Shown here in pieces: positions 1-9,007 of a stretch of DNA of 64,000 nucleotides. The notes beneath the pieces were generated by a model. It was not told the DNA's origin. It did not search any database and saw nothing but the letters and a program-made list of their open reading frames with translations. Position 1 is the first letter of the stretch. Each line of letters starts with the position of its first letter. The stretch is taken from the NCBI RefSeq assembly GCF_004337365.2, contig NZ_CP044016.1, positions 4,507,507 to 4,571,506 of the forward strand. Direction: 5' to 3'. This DNA comes from Rhizosphaericola mali. Its GTDB lineage: Bacteria > Bacteroidota > Bacteroidia > Chitinophagales > Chitinophagaceae. The position numbers and the translations under genes are program-made.

Positions 1-1218
1 TTCATTAGCACCCAAACGGTGATCATTACTTGCAGAAGCGATAGAAGCTCTCAAAATATCAGAATATGTATGAACGGCTTTGATTGTATTTACAAAGAAA
101 GTCAAGAACAATAAATTTGTTTTTGGCGTTTTGCCAGGAGCCAACAAGTTGATACCTGTATCCGTTGCCATACTCCAGTTGTTGTGTTTACCACTACCAT
201 TGATACCTGCAAATGGTTTTTCGTGTAACAACACTTTCAATTTGTGACGTTTTGCAACACGCGTCATCAAATCCATCAACAAAATATTGTGGTCCACTGC
301 TATATTCACTTCTTCGAAAATTGGCGCAACTTCAAATTGAGCTGGCGCAACTTCGTTGTGACGTGTTTTTAATGGAATACCTAATTTGTAAGCAACTGTT
401 TCGAAATCCAACATGAAGTTGTACACTCTTTCAGGGATAGAACCAAAATAGTGATCTTCCAATTGTTGACCTTTCGCAGGAGACGCACCGAATACCGTGC
501 GACCACATTGGATTAAGTCAGGACGAGCATTTGCCAAACCTTCATCTACAACGAAATATTCTTGTTCCCAACCCAAAGTAGGTGTGATTTTCGTAATATT
601 TCTATCAAAATATCTTGCAACATCTACGGCCGCTGTATCAATAGCATCCAAAGCTTTTAATAAAGGAGCTTTATAATCTAAAGATTCACCAGTGTAAGAG
701 ATGAAAATTGTTGGGATACATAAAGTTTTACCCAAACCAACTTCATATATAAATGCTGGAGACGTAGGATCCCAAGCGGTATAACCTCTCGCTTCGAAAG
801 TCGCTCTGATACCACCAGAAGGGAAAGAAGATGCGTCTGGTTCTTGTTGGATCAATGCATCACCATCAAATTGATCAATAGCCGATCCATCACCTTTAAG
901 TGTGAAAAATGAATCATGTTTTTCTGCAGTCGTTCCAGTTAAGGGTTGGAACCAGTGAGTATAATGGGTTACACCTTTAGATTCTGCCCATGTACGTAAT
1001 CCGATAGCAATTTGATTCGCCATTTCGCGATCAATTTTTTTGCCGCCTTTGATGCTTGCAGACAAGCTTTTATACGCTTCATCTGTAAGAAACATTCTTG
1101 CTTTCTCTAACGTAAATACATTTTCTCTGAAAATGGACGTTACTTTCACTGGGCTGTATTTGATTACAGGCTCTTTTTCTGCAGTGAGGTTATTAATTGC
1201 CTCAAATCTTAATGACAT
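1..1218 (-). CDS. glnN: Glutamine synthetase type III (GlnN), C-terminus cut off by the window edge
   Basis: ATP-dependent synthesis of glutamine from glutamate and ammonium, in the cytoplasm. I translated the complement from ATG at 1216-1218; the frame stays open for 406 codons to the window edge. Signatures of the long GSIII class are visible: [11 protein letters not shown] near residue 100, AWDPTSPAF near 150, then [28 protein letters not shown] and [14 protein letters not shown] proteins are usually a little over 700 residues, so roughly the last 300 are missing because the window ends, not because the gene is broken. A purine-rich AAGGGAG lies about 11 bases before the start, unusual here where few genes have a Shine-Dalgarno. 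No glnB or amtB neighbour is visible. Confidence 0.95.
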   Translation of the reverse strand, partial: MSLRFEAINNLTAEKEPVIKYSPVKVTSIFRENVFTLEKARMFLTDEAYKSLSASIKGGKKIDREMANQIAIGLRTWAESKGVTHYTHWFQPLTGTTAEKHDSFFTLKGDGSAIDQFDGDALIQQEPDASSFPSGGIRATFEARGYTAWDPTSPAFIYEVGLGKTLCIPTIFISYTGESLDYKAPLLKALDAIDTAAVDVARYFDRNITKITPTLGWEQEYFVVDEGLANARPDLIQCGRTVFGASPAKGQQLEDHYFGSIPERVYNFMLDFETVAYKLGIPLKTRHNEVAPAQFEVAPIFEEVNIAVDHNILLMDLMTRVAKRHKLKVLLHEKPFAGINGSGKHNNWSMATDTGINLLAPGKTPKTNLLFLTFFVNTIKAVHTYSDILRASIASASNDHRLGANE

Positions 1219-1330
1219 AATTTATTTCTCCCTTTTGGTAAAGAATAAGATATTTTTCAATAAAATGAACAAATACTCAATATTAATTCGTAAAAATAAG
1301 AATATCTATGTTATTTATTTAAAAAAAGGA

Positions 1331-2650
1331 TTATTTTTTTGCAAACTTATTTATATTAATATTTTTAAATATGCGTAAGTCCGCTATCTTGTACCAATCT
1401 ATTATATATCCTAATATAATTAATATGAATGTTTGGAAATTAACGATGTATCTAATAAGCGCACTTAAGTAGGGAATGGTTATACCAATTAATAACATAT
1501 TAGAAAGTGAAAAGAATAGGAAAAATACTACAACTGGTGTATTTATGATAGATTTCCAATTTCTTTTTGGAAAAACAAGTGCCAAAAGTATAAAGGACCA
1601 AAAGAATGCTTGTCCGAATAATGCTAAAATGCCAACGGAAGAAAACCAATCCTTAAATGAAGGGGTAAGAATTAAATTGCGAAGAGAAGATGGTAATATT
1701 GCGAAATAGGATAATATGGAAGAGGTCAGATAAGGTAATTGTAGTTTTATTGTTCCGTGGACTTCAGATAGGAATGCATATTGTTTCTCTGCTAGTTTTT
1801 CTGAAAGTTTAAATGAATTGGGAAAATAGATACTTAATGCAAAAAACAAGATACCCCCAACCGTAAATAAGGAAAATATTAGAATAGAATTTTTTAATTT
1901 TCGTTTTTCGACAAAGTAAAATAAGGTTAAAAAAGGAACCAATAAAATCACCCAATAAATTTTGAATACAAGTAAAAATACTATTTGAATGAAAAGAAAT
2001 AAGCTACGCCAAATAGAAATTAGGGAGTAATCTTTGGAAAGTAAATTATGAGTACTGAGCAGGATTGTCGATAACACCCAAAATGCTAAACCGTCACGAT
2101 GTACGCCACAGTTCCAAAAAAGGAAAGAGGGGAATAAAAAGAGAAAAAAAATAATGATTCGTTTATTTGATGGTAAATAGTTTAATAGCCATTTCCCCAT
2201 GTTGATACTTCCCCAAATCGTCCAAATATTAAATAGAATAACATTGGCATAATATCGATTTCCACTTAGGAAATTAAATAAAATTACAACTCTAATAAAC
2301 AAAATATCGTGCAAGTCATTGAAAAATGATTGATCTTGTTTGAATAAATCCTTGGTTAAACTCCCAGAATAAATATGATGATCTATTATGTCATAGGTGA
2401 AAAATGACAGTGGATGTTCTTGAAATATACCTATTTGATCTTTTGCATGTAGAAAAAATTTCCAAGTGTCAGATAGATCGCTTTTTATATGACTGTATAA
2501 ATAACCGTATGTAATACCAATTAAAATACGAAAAAAAAATGCACAGCTCATCCATTGCCAGCTTATTAGGTTTTGATAATATTTTTTACTACAAAAGAGT
2601 ATCAAAAATCCTAAAATAAGATAACTTATATATATGATTACCGTCAACAA
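1331..2650 (-). CDS. Polytopic membrane protein of unknown function
   Basis: I do not recognise a specific family. The 439-residue product is very hydrophobic, with about ten predicted membrane helices separated by short basic loops, and a central hydrophilic segment (roughly residues 55-115) rich in H, D and K. The overall look resembles EpsG/Wzy-like or GT39-like integral membrane proteins of polysaccharide metabolism, but no catalytic motif can be named. The only available start is TTG at 2648-2650, one base after the stop of the upstream sensor kinase gene; an internal Met near residue 34 would remove the first helix and is less likely. The tight spacing suggests co-transcription and translational coupling with the kinase. 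Confidence 0.7.
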   Translation of the reverse strand: MLTVIIYISYLILGFLILFCSKKYYQNLISWQWMSCAFFFRILIGITYGYLYSHIKSDLSDTWKFFLHAKDQIGIFQEHPLSFFTYDIIDHHIYSGSLTKDLFKQDQSFFNDLHDILFIRVVILFNFLSGNRYYANVILFNIWTIWGSINMGKWLLNYLPSNKRIIIFFLFLFPSFLFWNCGVHRDGLAFWVLSTILLSTHNLLSKDYSLISIWRSLFLFIQIVFLLVFKIYWVILLVPFLTLFYFVEKRKLKNSILIFSLFTVGGILFFALSIYFPNSFKLSEKLAEKQYAFLSEVHGTIKLQLPYLTSSILSYFAILPSSLRNLILTPSFKDWFSSVGILALFGQAFFWSFILLALVFPKRNWKSIINTPVVVFFLFFSLSNMLLIGITIPYLSALIRYIVNFQTFILIILGYIIDWYKIADLRIFKNININKFAKK

Positions 2651-2651
2651 A

Positions 2652-3995
2652 TTATGCGTTTTCGATAGGTAACTCGATAGTAAAAACAGACCCTTTTCCT
2701 AATGTGCTGTCAACTTTTATTTTTCCATGATGTGCTTCTATAATTGTTTTTACATAACTCATACCCAATCCAAATCCTTTTACATTATGAATATTGCCTG
2801 TATGAGCTCGATAAAATCTTTCAAACACTCTTTTTACTGTTTCTTTGCTCATTCCAATTCCATTGTCCTCAATCTTTACAGTCAAATATCGGCTATTAGA
2901 TGAGGTGCTAATTCTAATAATTAAGGGCACTTCAGGATTGGAATATTTTACCGCATTGTCTACTAGATTATTGATCAGATTGTTTATATGTGTATCGTCA
3001 CCTTTTACAAGATCATTTTTTGCGTCAAGATCTAAAACAATTTGTCCATTTTTATCTTGTAGCTGTAAGGTGAATACATCTACAATATGATGAACTATAT
3101 CGTGGATATGAAGGTCATTTATATTAAGTTGTAATTCCTGCCTTTCCATACTAGCAGCTTGTAATATGGTTTCCACATGTTTATTCATGCGTTTATTTTC
3201 TTCCTTTATAATTCCATTGAAATAGGACATCTTTTCTGCATTACCAAATACTTTAGGATTTTGAAGTGCATCTACAGCCAGCGAAATAGTTGCAATCGGA
3301 GTCTTGAATTCATGCGTCATATTATTGATAAAATCTGTCTTAACCTTGCTCAGCGTACTTTGCTCTAACATGGTTTTAATGGTTGTGTAAAATGCCATGA
3401 TAATTACAAGTGTAAATAATCCAGACGATATTAAACTCCATGTTAATGAACCTAAGACTTGTCTTTGTAGATTTGGAATGATGTAGCAAATGGCCTCGGG
3501 AGCCATAAACATACCAAAATTATCATTATTAACAATTGGAATGGTCAATTTTAAAATCGAAGAATCCAAAAAATAATCCATAAAGTATCTTGTGTGTGCC
3601 TCGGGAGACGGACCGTTAAAAATACCATATTCGATATTAATGCCACCTACATCATGCTTATTTAAAGCATCATGTATTTTTTGGTCAATTTCTTTTTGGG
3701 TAAAATGGTCTGTTACCAAAGATTGAGGAGGCATTGAAAATAGATCTTGGAATTGCATGCCTTGACGTGTGCCACTTCTAGGTCTTGGAAGCGGAGAGGG
3801 CATCGTTTGCTGCTTTGCCAAATCTTTTGCAACATCTTGAATTGATCTCTCTACATCATCCAAAACGCGGTGTTTTTGTGTTTCCTTTAAATTGTATACC
3901 CAAGACACCTGTAGTATTACAAAGCCTATCAAAGAAAGAAAAACTAATACGATACTTATAGAAATCGATTTTTTTATTTTACTAATTGCCCCCAT
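2652..3995 (-). CDS. Sensor histidine kinase, membrane-bound, orphan
   Basis: Two-component sensor of 447 residues. Membrane helix 1 is about residues 12-32, a periplasmic sensor region about 33-178 (with a Pro-rich stretch at 65-75), helix 2 about 182-205. The HisKA domain follows, with the phospho-acceptor His228 in NNMTHEFKTPIA. The ATPase domain shows the N box NNLVDNAVKY (342-351), G1 EDNGIGM (376-382), F box FERFYR (391-396) and G2 GFGLGMS (407-413), so the enzyme looks intact. No response regulator is adjacent: upstream lies the divergent yqgE and downstream a membrane protein starting one base later. The partner regulator and the stimulus are unknown. Confidence 0.93.
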   Translation of the reverse strand: MGAISKIKKSISISIVLVFLSLIGFVILQVSWVYNLKETQKHRVLDDVERSIQDVAKDLAKQQTMPSPLPRPRSGTRQGMQFQDLFSMPPQSLVTDHFTQKEIDQKIHDALNKHDVGGINIEYGIFNGPSPEAHTRYFMDYFLDSSILKLTIPIVNNDNFGMFMAPEAICYIIPNLQRQVLGSLTWSLISSGLFTLVIIMAFYTTIKTMLEQSTLSKVKTDFINNMTHEFKTPIATISLAVDALQNPKVFGNAEKMSYFNGIIKEENKRMNKHVETILQAASMERQELQLNINDLHIHDIVHHIVDVFTLQLQDKNGQIVLDLDAKNDLVKGDDTHINNLINNLVDNAVKYSNPEVPLIIRISTSSNSRYLTVKIEDNGIGMSKETVKRVFERFYRAHTGNIHNVKGFGLGMSYVKTIIEAHHGKIKVDSTLGKGSVFTIELPIENA

Positions 3996-4123
3996 TGACT
4001 AAAAATTGATATGCAACAAAAATAGTTTTTCGTTAGCTATTTTATAGGTAAATATTTTATAAATCCGTAATTTAGAAACTGTAGATTAAAAACATGCATT
4101 GTTTGACAATTAAATTAGCAAAT

Positions 4124-4681
4124 ATGAAAAAATTTGAAGTTAAGCAGGGAGATTGTCTTATTGCAGATCCTTTTTTGACAGATGAAAGCTTTACTAGATC
4201 TGTTGTGTTGATATGTGAAGTAAACAATGCAGGTGCATTAGGTTTTATTATAAACAAAAGCCTTCCTCAAAAATTGGACTCTTTGGTGAAAGAAATAGGA
4301 ACTTGCCCATTTCCTGTGCATTATGGAGGGCCGGTCAAATTGGATACGCTGCATTTTTTACATTCCCGTCCAGATCTGTTCCCTGATAGTTTTAAAGTGG
4401 ATCATGGCATTTTTTGGGGTGGAAATTTTGATATTGCTATGGATCTTATAAAGAACAATGAAATTGATGGTCATGAAATAAAAATTTTTTTGGGCCAAAG
4501 TGGATGGGATGATCAACAACTTTCTCGTGAAATAGAAGGTAAAACTTGGTTAAAAACGGAAAGCTCGCAAAAATTACTTTTTCAAGAAAATCCCAAATTG
4601 ATATGGAAAGAGTCTATTAAAACCTTGGGGAAAAAATATGAAGAAATGATCAATTATCCTTTGGATCCTACCTTAAATTAA
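4124..4681 (+). CDS. yqgE: YqgE/AlgH family protein
   Basis: Small cytoplasmic protein of the YqgE/AlgH (UPF0301) family; the molecular function is not established. The 185-residue product starts KKFEVKQGDCLIADPFLTD, carries the family signature FTRSVVLICE and GALGFIINK, and HYGGPV in the middle. I prefer the ATG at 4124; an in-frame ATG at 4094 would add ten residues not usual for the family. The gene stands alone, divergent from the sensor kinase and convergent with an envelope operon, with a bidirectional terminator right after its stop. Confidence 0.92.
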   Translation: MKKFEVKQGDCLIADPFLTDESFTRSVVLICEVNNAGALGFIINKSLPQKLDSLVKEIGTCPFPVHYGGPVKLDTLHFLHSRPDLFPDSFKVDHGIFWGGNFDIAMDLIKNNEIDGHEIKIFLGQSGWDDQQLSREIEGKTWLKTESSQKLLFQENPKLIWKESIKTLGKKYEEMINYPLDPTLN

Positions 4682-4721
4682 CAAATAATGCCTCGAAATA
4701 CTTCGAGGCATTATTTGTTAA
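4678..4721. terminator. Bidirectional intrinsic terminator
   Basis: Perfect 20-bp arms (4678-4697 and 4702-4721) around a 4-base loop. It sits between the converging stops of yqgE (4681) and the beta-barrel gene (4733). The A-rich and T-rich outer arms give a U-tract in either direction. Confidence 0.85.
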
Positions 4722-4732
4722 TAGACATTCTA

Positions 4733-5392
4733 TTATCTCAAAACAAAATGAACGCCTATGTAAGCATTGATATTTCCTAAATTATGTAATTTTCCCTCAC
4801 TTCCATTATCATTATAGTAACTTTCATTGTAATTAATATAATTATAATTGGCGCCTAATTGTATCCCATTCGAAGTTAATTTTCCAAAAGGAATATTAAA
4901 TCCTATTCCACCTTGCGCCATGAATCGACCGCTCGTTTGGCTATAGGTAGAATACATTCCCAAATATTGATCAAAATCAACCACGCCTACTCCGACACCC
5001 AAACTTACATAGGGTTGAATCGGGCTGGTCGTTCCTCCCAAAGGAGAATAAAGGCCTTTGGCTAAAATAGGAGTGATATTCATACGTGAACTCAATACTC
5101 CAGTATAGTTTTCATTTCCAATGGTGTAGGTTTTACTAGGAACTTTTTCTTGAAATCCTTGGTAATTGGCACCTAGACCCGCGGCAATTTTATCGCTCAT
5201 ATAATACATGACATCACCTCCCCAGCCACGCCAGCTATTTTTGTCAATAACATTAGTCTTAAAACCTCCTAATGGAAATGCAGTATTGTAATTTAAATCA
5301 AGAATAACATCTCCGGCTTGCTGAGCTTTGGATGTGCTGAGAATGGAAAGAAATCCTATCATTAAAAAACTTAAGAGAAATATACGTTTCAT
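4733..5392 (-). CDS. Outer-membrane beta-barrel protein
   Basis: 219-residue predicted outer-membrane protein. A signal peptide spans residues 1-23 (cleavage after SKA), followed by alternating aromatic and polar beta-strand segments such as GDVILDLNYNTAFPLGG and LGVGVGVVDFDQYLG, ending in YIGVHFVLR, a fairly typical barrel C-terminus. It belongs to the broad OmpA-like/porin_OMP group of small 8-strand barrels. It lies 19 bases downstream of a DUF4136 lipoprotein gene, presumably in one operon, which suggests a joint envelope role. Substrate and function are unknown. Confidence 0.8.
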   Translation of the reverse strand: MKRIFLLSFLMIGFLSILSTSKAQQAGDVILDLNYNTAFPLGGFKTNVIDKNSWRGWGGDVMYYMSDKIAAGLGANYQGFQEKVPSKTYTIGNENYTGVLSSRMNITPILAKGLYSPLGGTTSPIQPYVSLGVGVGVVDFDQYLGMYSTYSQTSGRFMAQGGIGFNIPFGKLTSNGIQLGANYNYINYNESYYNDNGSEGKLHNLGNINAYIGVHFVLR

Positions 5393-5411
5393 ATCTAAAA
5401 AGATTAATAGA

Positions 5412-6053
5412 TTATTTTTTTAAATAGGTTGATTGCGCAAATAATTTACCGACTTGGCTATCTGCAATACTTGGATTATTGTTGTTAGCAACACCTGATC
5501 CGTTGATAGAACCTAACCAAAGTAGATTGATGGTTTTATTTGTTTTCGCATTTTTCAAATCCAAAATATTGATAGAAATGGAAACATCAGTGATGTAATA
5601 AGTGCCCACAAATCCAGGATAACCATATCCGTAACCACCCAATCCCCAATAATAACCAGGATCCCAATATCCGCCATAACCACCCCAATATCCGCCATAA
5701 CTATAATATCCAGTATAGATATTGTAAATTCTGTTGATATTGACGCCAAGATCGGCCTTGCTAGAGTCTGTCGTCTGTGTATAGCCGGCAGCTGTCATAT
5801 ATCTTGAAGTGGCATTAATATATGCCGTGTCGATGTTAGAAAGTTCTTTAACTTCTTTATTTCCTTTAACTAAGGAAACCGAATCGGGGATATAAAATGT
5901 ACTGTAAGATGTGAAATCTGCAGATGTATCTCTTTGTGTGATATACACTCGAGACTCTTCTGCGGTGAGGTTGTCTGTGGGATCTTTAGTACAGCTGGCA
6001 ATAGACACAACTATGCCAGTACAAACGAGAAGGGTTTTAAACAAGCCTTTCAT
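5412..6053 (-). CDS. DUF4136 domain lipoprotein
   Basis: 213-residue lipoprotein. The signal peptide ends in lipobox SIASC (Cys21), so the protein is probably anchored in a membrane facing the periplasm. The mature part fits the DUF4136 family: DFTSYSTFYIPDS near the start, a long tyrosine/glycine-rich loop around residues 115-148 (YYSYGGYWGGYGGYW and neighbours), and a C-terminal INLLWLGSINGSG strand region. The Gly/Tyr-rich loop is a low-complexity insert common in this family. First gene of a two-gene operon with the beta-barrel protein. Function unknown. Confidence 0.85.
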   Translation of the reverse strand: MKGLFKTLLVCTGIVVSIASCTKDPTDNLTAEESRVYITQRDTSADFTSYSTFYIPDSVSLVKGNKEVKELSNIDTAYINATSRYMTAAGYTQTTDSSKADLGVNINRIYNIYTGYYSYGGYWGGYGGYWDPGYYWGLGGYGYGYPGFVGTYYITDVSISINILDLKNAKTNKTINLLWLGSINGSGVANNNNPSIADSQVGKLFAQSTYLKK

Positions 6054-6156
6054 AAATGATAATATTTGCCTTTTAAAATTTACAAACTTGTGGTATGTTC
6101 AATAGACCTTTTTTTTGTGGAAAAGTTATATGCAAATCTAAAATTTTAGAAAAAAA

Positions 6157-7269
6157 TTATTTCCATTTTTTAGCTGGTTTGCGTAGGATAGAAGGGGCAA
6201 ATACGATATAATATAAAAACATCCAAACATCAAATAGTATAAAGTATTTCCAAAGATCTTGTTCCTCTAATTTTTCCATAGAACGATACCATACAAAAGC
6301 TAAAACAATCATGCGAATCGCAAATAACGCTAAGGCTATTTTCCAAAAATAAAACAAGGATGCTATGAACAATGGATAAACAAAAAAGCCAGATAAGGAA
6401 TACAATCCCAACAAAAATTTGTATTTGGGTTTGTAATATTTGGCAGTGGTATAGTGTCTAAATTTTTGTTTTTTCCACTCTTTCCAAGTCTTTTTGGGTT
6501 CGCTTATTGTGTAAGCTTCTTTATCTATTACGATTGCGGTGTTGGATTTGTTGGCGATTTTATTAATAAATAAATCATCGTCTCCTCCAGGGATCATATT
6601 GATCGATGAAAATCCTTTATTTTTTAAAAAAACATTTCTTTTATACGAAAGATTTCTGCCGACGCCCATATAAGCATCTCCTGCTAATGCAAAGGATAAA
6701 TATTGTAAGGCTGTATGGAATGTTTCGAATCTAATTATTTTATTTAAAGTTCCTTTTCTTTTGGCATAGGGCCCGTATCCCAAAACGATATCAATATTCT
6801 CATCATAGGCCTCTTGCATTTTCTGTATCCAAAATTCACTTGCTGGTGTACAATCGGCATCAGTAAGCAATAAAGTGTCGTATTTGGATTCTTTAATTCC
6901 CATAGATAAAGGGAATTTTTTACCTACGATGAGTTTGGCTTCTTGCGTGAGCGTTACGACTTGTAATTGTTTGAATTTTTTTTGAAATTCTTCTAAAAGA
7001 AATTTTGTGTCGTCTACAGAATTGTCATTGACCATGACAATTTCATGCGTCGTTTTATAATCTTGTAATAATACACCAGGAAGATTTTTGACGATTTTCG
7101 CTGCTTCGTCTTTAGCACAAATAACAACGCTTACTGGATATTCTTGTGAGGCAGTTTTCTTTTTGGACTGATAAAATGCCAATCGGATGAAATAATATAA
7201 ATAGTAAAATAGTTGGCAAACTATTACAAAAGCAAATGCGATAATGATGATGCGTCCGATATACTGCAT
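6157..7269 (-). CDS. Family 2 glycosyltransferase, membrane-anchored
   Basis: 370-residue GT2 enzyme that should transfer a sugar from a nucleotide-sugar donor at the cytoplasmic face of the inner membrane. One N-terminal helix (about residues 4-31) precedes the GT-A domain: VSVVICAKDEA (about 46-56), VNDNSVDDT (80-88), the metal-binding TDADC (136-140), the acceptor-site GGDDDLF and a KQKFRH motif. Two or three C-terminal helices follow. The acceptor is unknown. It stands alone between the DUF4136 operon and the secreted paralogue cluster, with no other glycan genes next to it. Confidence 0.9.
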   Translation of the reverse strand: MQYIGRIIIIAFAFVIVCQLFYYLYYFIRLAFYQSKKKTASQEYPVSVVICAKDEAAKIVKNLPGVLLQDYKTTHEIVMVNDNSVDDTKFLLEEFQKKFKQLQVVTLTQEAKLIVGKKFPLSMGIKESKYDTLLLTDADCTPASEFWIQKMQEAYDENIDIVLGYGPYAKRKGTLNKIIRFETFHTALQYLSFALAGDAYMGVGRNLSYKRNVFLKNKGFSSINMIPGGDDDLFINKIANKSNTAIVIDKEAYTISEPKKTWKEWKKQKFRHYTTAKYYKPKYKFLLGLYSLSGFFVYPLFIASLFYFWKIALALFAIRMIVLAFVWYRSMEKLEEQDLWKYFILFDVWMFLYYIVFAPSILRKPAKKWK

Positions 7270-7320
7270 TAGACAAATTTAGAATTATGTTTGCTTAAAA
7301 TAGAAGAAAATAGCAATTGG

Positions 7321-8091
7321 TTATTCACTATTTTCCTGATATTGTTTATAATTTATACGAATATAATCAATCAATTCTAAATCTGACATGCCGACAATAT
7401 CTTCATACTTTGGGCGGTATTTTCGCATGAAATCTTGTAATTTTTCATCCGTGATGTTTTGTTCCAAATATTTTTGGACAAATGATCTATTAAAGCGATT
7501 GTCTACATAATCTTCTTTTTCTTCTCGTAAAAGATTGTTTTTCAAAATAGTATGTCGCTTCTTCTTTTTTTTATTGAGTGTTTCTGCCAATTTGCCAACA
7601 TTGATATACGTAGGACCCCAATCTTCTCCAAATTTCAACTTGGGTTTGGTATAATTAAATGCTTCTTTGTATTCATTTCTTCGCGCAAGAGAATCTGCAT
7701 GATAATTTTTAGCTGTTACCGTGACGTTATTGAAGGTAGTTGTATCCAGATTTTGATTGAAATAGGTGATTTTCCCTGTTCTCATTGGTTTATTCCTAAT
7801 CAGTTGTAGGGAAATGATTAAATTTTGAATTTTGGCCAAACTGTCCGCAGATAATTTGTTGGTTAATTTGCCCGAAATAAAAAAAGATACCGTGTCATTT
7901 GGTTGATAATGAATGGAAAAATTCCCATCAGTATTCGTAAATGCCATATCTCCAGACGAAGCCTCAATCATAATGCCTTCAACGGACTCTGTGGTCATAC
8001 CAGCACTAATTTTTCCTTTTAAAATCTTTTGTGCCTTGCAAAAAGTTACGCTGATCAGAAAAATTAATAGGACAATAGCTTTTCTATTCAA
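7321..8091 (-). CDS. Secreted carboxypeptidase-regulatory-like protein, paralogue 1 of 3
   Basis: 256 residues: signal peptide (1-20, TFCKAQ), a CarboxypepD_reg-like beta-sandwich (about 22-95) with repeated GMTTESVEGIMIEA and DGNFSIHY, a linker with VTVTAKNYHADSL, a basic KKKKKR patch, and a C-terminal helical module with NRFNRSFVQKYL and FMRKYRPKYEDIVGM. The start is TTG at 8089-8091; an in-frame stop lies upstream and the next Met comes after the signal peptide, so there is no ATG option. It is closest to paralogue 2, sharing almost the whole C-terminus. A terminator separates the two, so it may be transcribed on its own. Function unknown; a periplasmic or surface scaffold is a guess. Confidence 0.8.
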   Translation of the reverse strand: MNRKAIVLLIFLISVTFCKAQKILKGKISAGMTTESVEGIMIEASSGDMAFTNTDGNFSIHYQPNDTVSFFISGKLTNKLSADSLAKIQNLIISLQLIRNKPMRTGKITYFNQNLDTTTFNNVTVTAKNYHADSLARRNEYKEAFNYTKPKLKFGEDWGPTYINVGKLAETLNKKKKKRHTILKNNLLREEKEDYVDNRFNRSFVQKYLEQNITDEKLQDFMRKYRPKYEDIVGMSDLELIDYIRINYKQYQENSE

Positions 8092-8142
8092 GGTTAGTTT
8101 ATTTGGACGTTATTATTCCTAGGTAAGTTAGTCATAATTATG

Positions 8143-8169
8143 AAAAAAGGATAGGAAAAATTCCTATCC
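8143..8169 (-). terminator. Intrinsic terminator of paralogue 2
   Basis: 9-bp perfect stem (8149-8157 and 8161-8169, 3-base loop), followed on the minus strand by six T (8148-8143). The stem contains the stop codon of the gene it terminates (8164-8166). Confidence 0.75.
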
Positions 8170-8925
8170 CTTTTTCTGATATTGCGTGTAACTTATCCGA
8201 ATATAATCAATCAATTCCAAGTCTGACATACCTACAATTTCTTCATATTTTGGGCGATATTTTCGCATAAAATCTTCAAGTTTTTCATCTGAAATACTTT
8301 GTCCTAGGTATTTGCGTACAAAAGTGCGGGTAAATCGATTATCTATATAACCTTCTTGTTCCTCACGTTGAAGATTATCTTTCAACATTTGGTGCTGTTT
8401 TTTCTTTTTAAAATTAAGCACCTCTTCCATTTTCCCAACATTTAAAACATCAAAAGCAGATTTAACTTTCGGTTTGGTATAGTTATACGCATCTCCATAT
8501 TCTTTTCTATTATTTAAGGAGTCTGCATGATAATTTCTTGTTCTAACAGTAACATTATTTAAGGTGGTAGTATCATCATTAGTTGGGAAATAAGTAATTT
8601 TTCCTGTATTGAGGGGTGTGTTTCTTACAGATTGAAGAGACATCATTAAGTTTGGTATTTTAGCCAAACTATCTATAGGATATTGACTTCTGTACTTGCC
8701 AGCGATATAAAATTTCAACGTATCATTTGGTTTATACGAAACAGAAAAATTACCACTCGCATCTGAAAATGTCATATCTCCAGATGTCGTTTCCAACATA
8801 ATTCCTTCAGTAGACTCAGTGGTCATTCCAGCACTAATTTTTCCTTTTAATATTTTTTGTTGTGCATATATATGGGAAAATGAAAAGAATAAACCTATAA
8901 ATAATAAATATATGTATCGCTTCAA
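8164..8925 (-). CDS. Secreted carboxypeptidase-regulatory-like protein, paralogue 2 of 3
   Basis: 253 residues with the same architecture as its neighbour: signal peptide (about 1-21), CarboxypepD_reg-like fold (KGKISAGMTTESTEGI, DASGNFSVSYKPND), VTVRTRNYHADSL linker, FKKKKQH basic patch and the C-terminal module NRFTRTFVRKYLGQ ... FMRKYRPKYEEIVGMSDLEL. Long blocks are nearly identical to paralogue 1 in both protein and DNA, pointing to a recent duplication or gene conversion. The first codon must be TTG at 8923-8925, since no in-frame ATG precedes the signal peptide. No enzymatic motif is seen. Confidence 0.8.
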   Translation of the reverse strand: MKRYIYLLFIGLFFSFSHIYAQQKILKGKISAGMTTESTEGIMLETTSGDMTFSDASGNFSVSYKPNDTLKFYIAGKYRSQYPIDSLAKIPNLMMSLQSVRNTPLNTGKITYFPTNDDTTTLNNVTVRTRNYHADSLNNRKEYGDAYNYTKPKVKSAFDVLNVGKMEEVLNFKKKKQHQMLKDNLQREEQEGYIDNRFTRTFVRKYLGQSISDEKLEDFMRKYRPKYEEIVGMSDLELIDYIRISYTQYQKKG

Positions 8926-9007
8926 AATCTTGTAATTATTATACTTTAATAGTAAAAAATCTAAAATAAGCTATAGCAAAATAATGCCATTTGAAGCGTA
9001 TTCTCGT

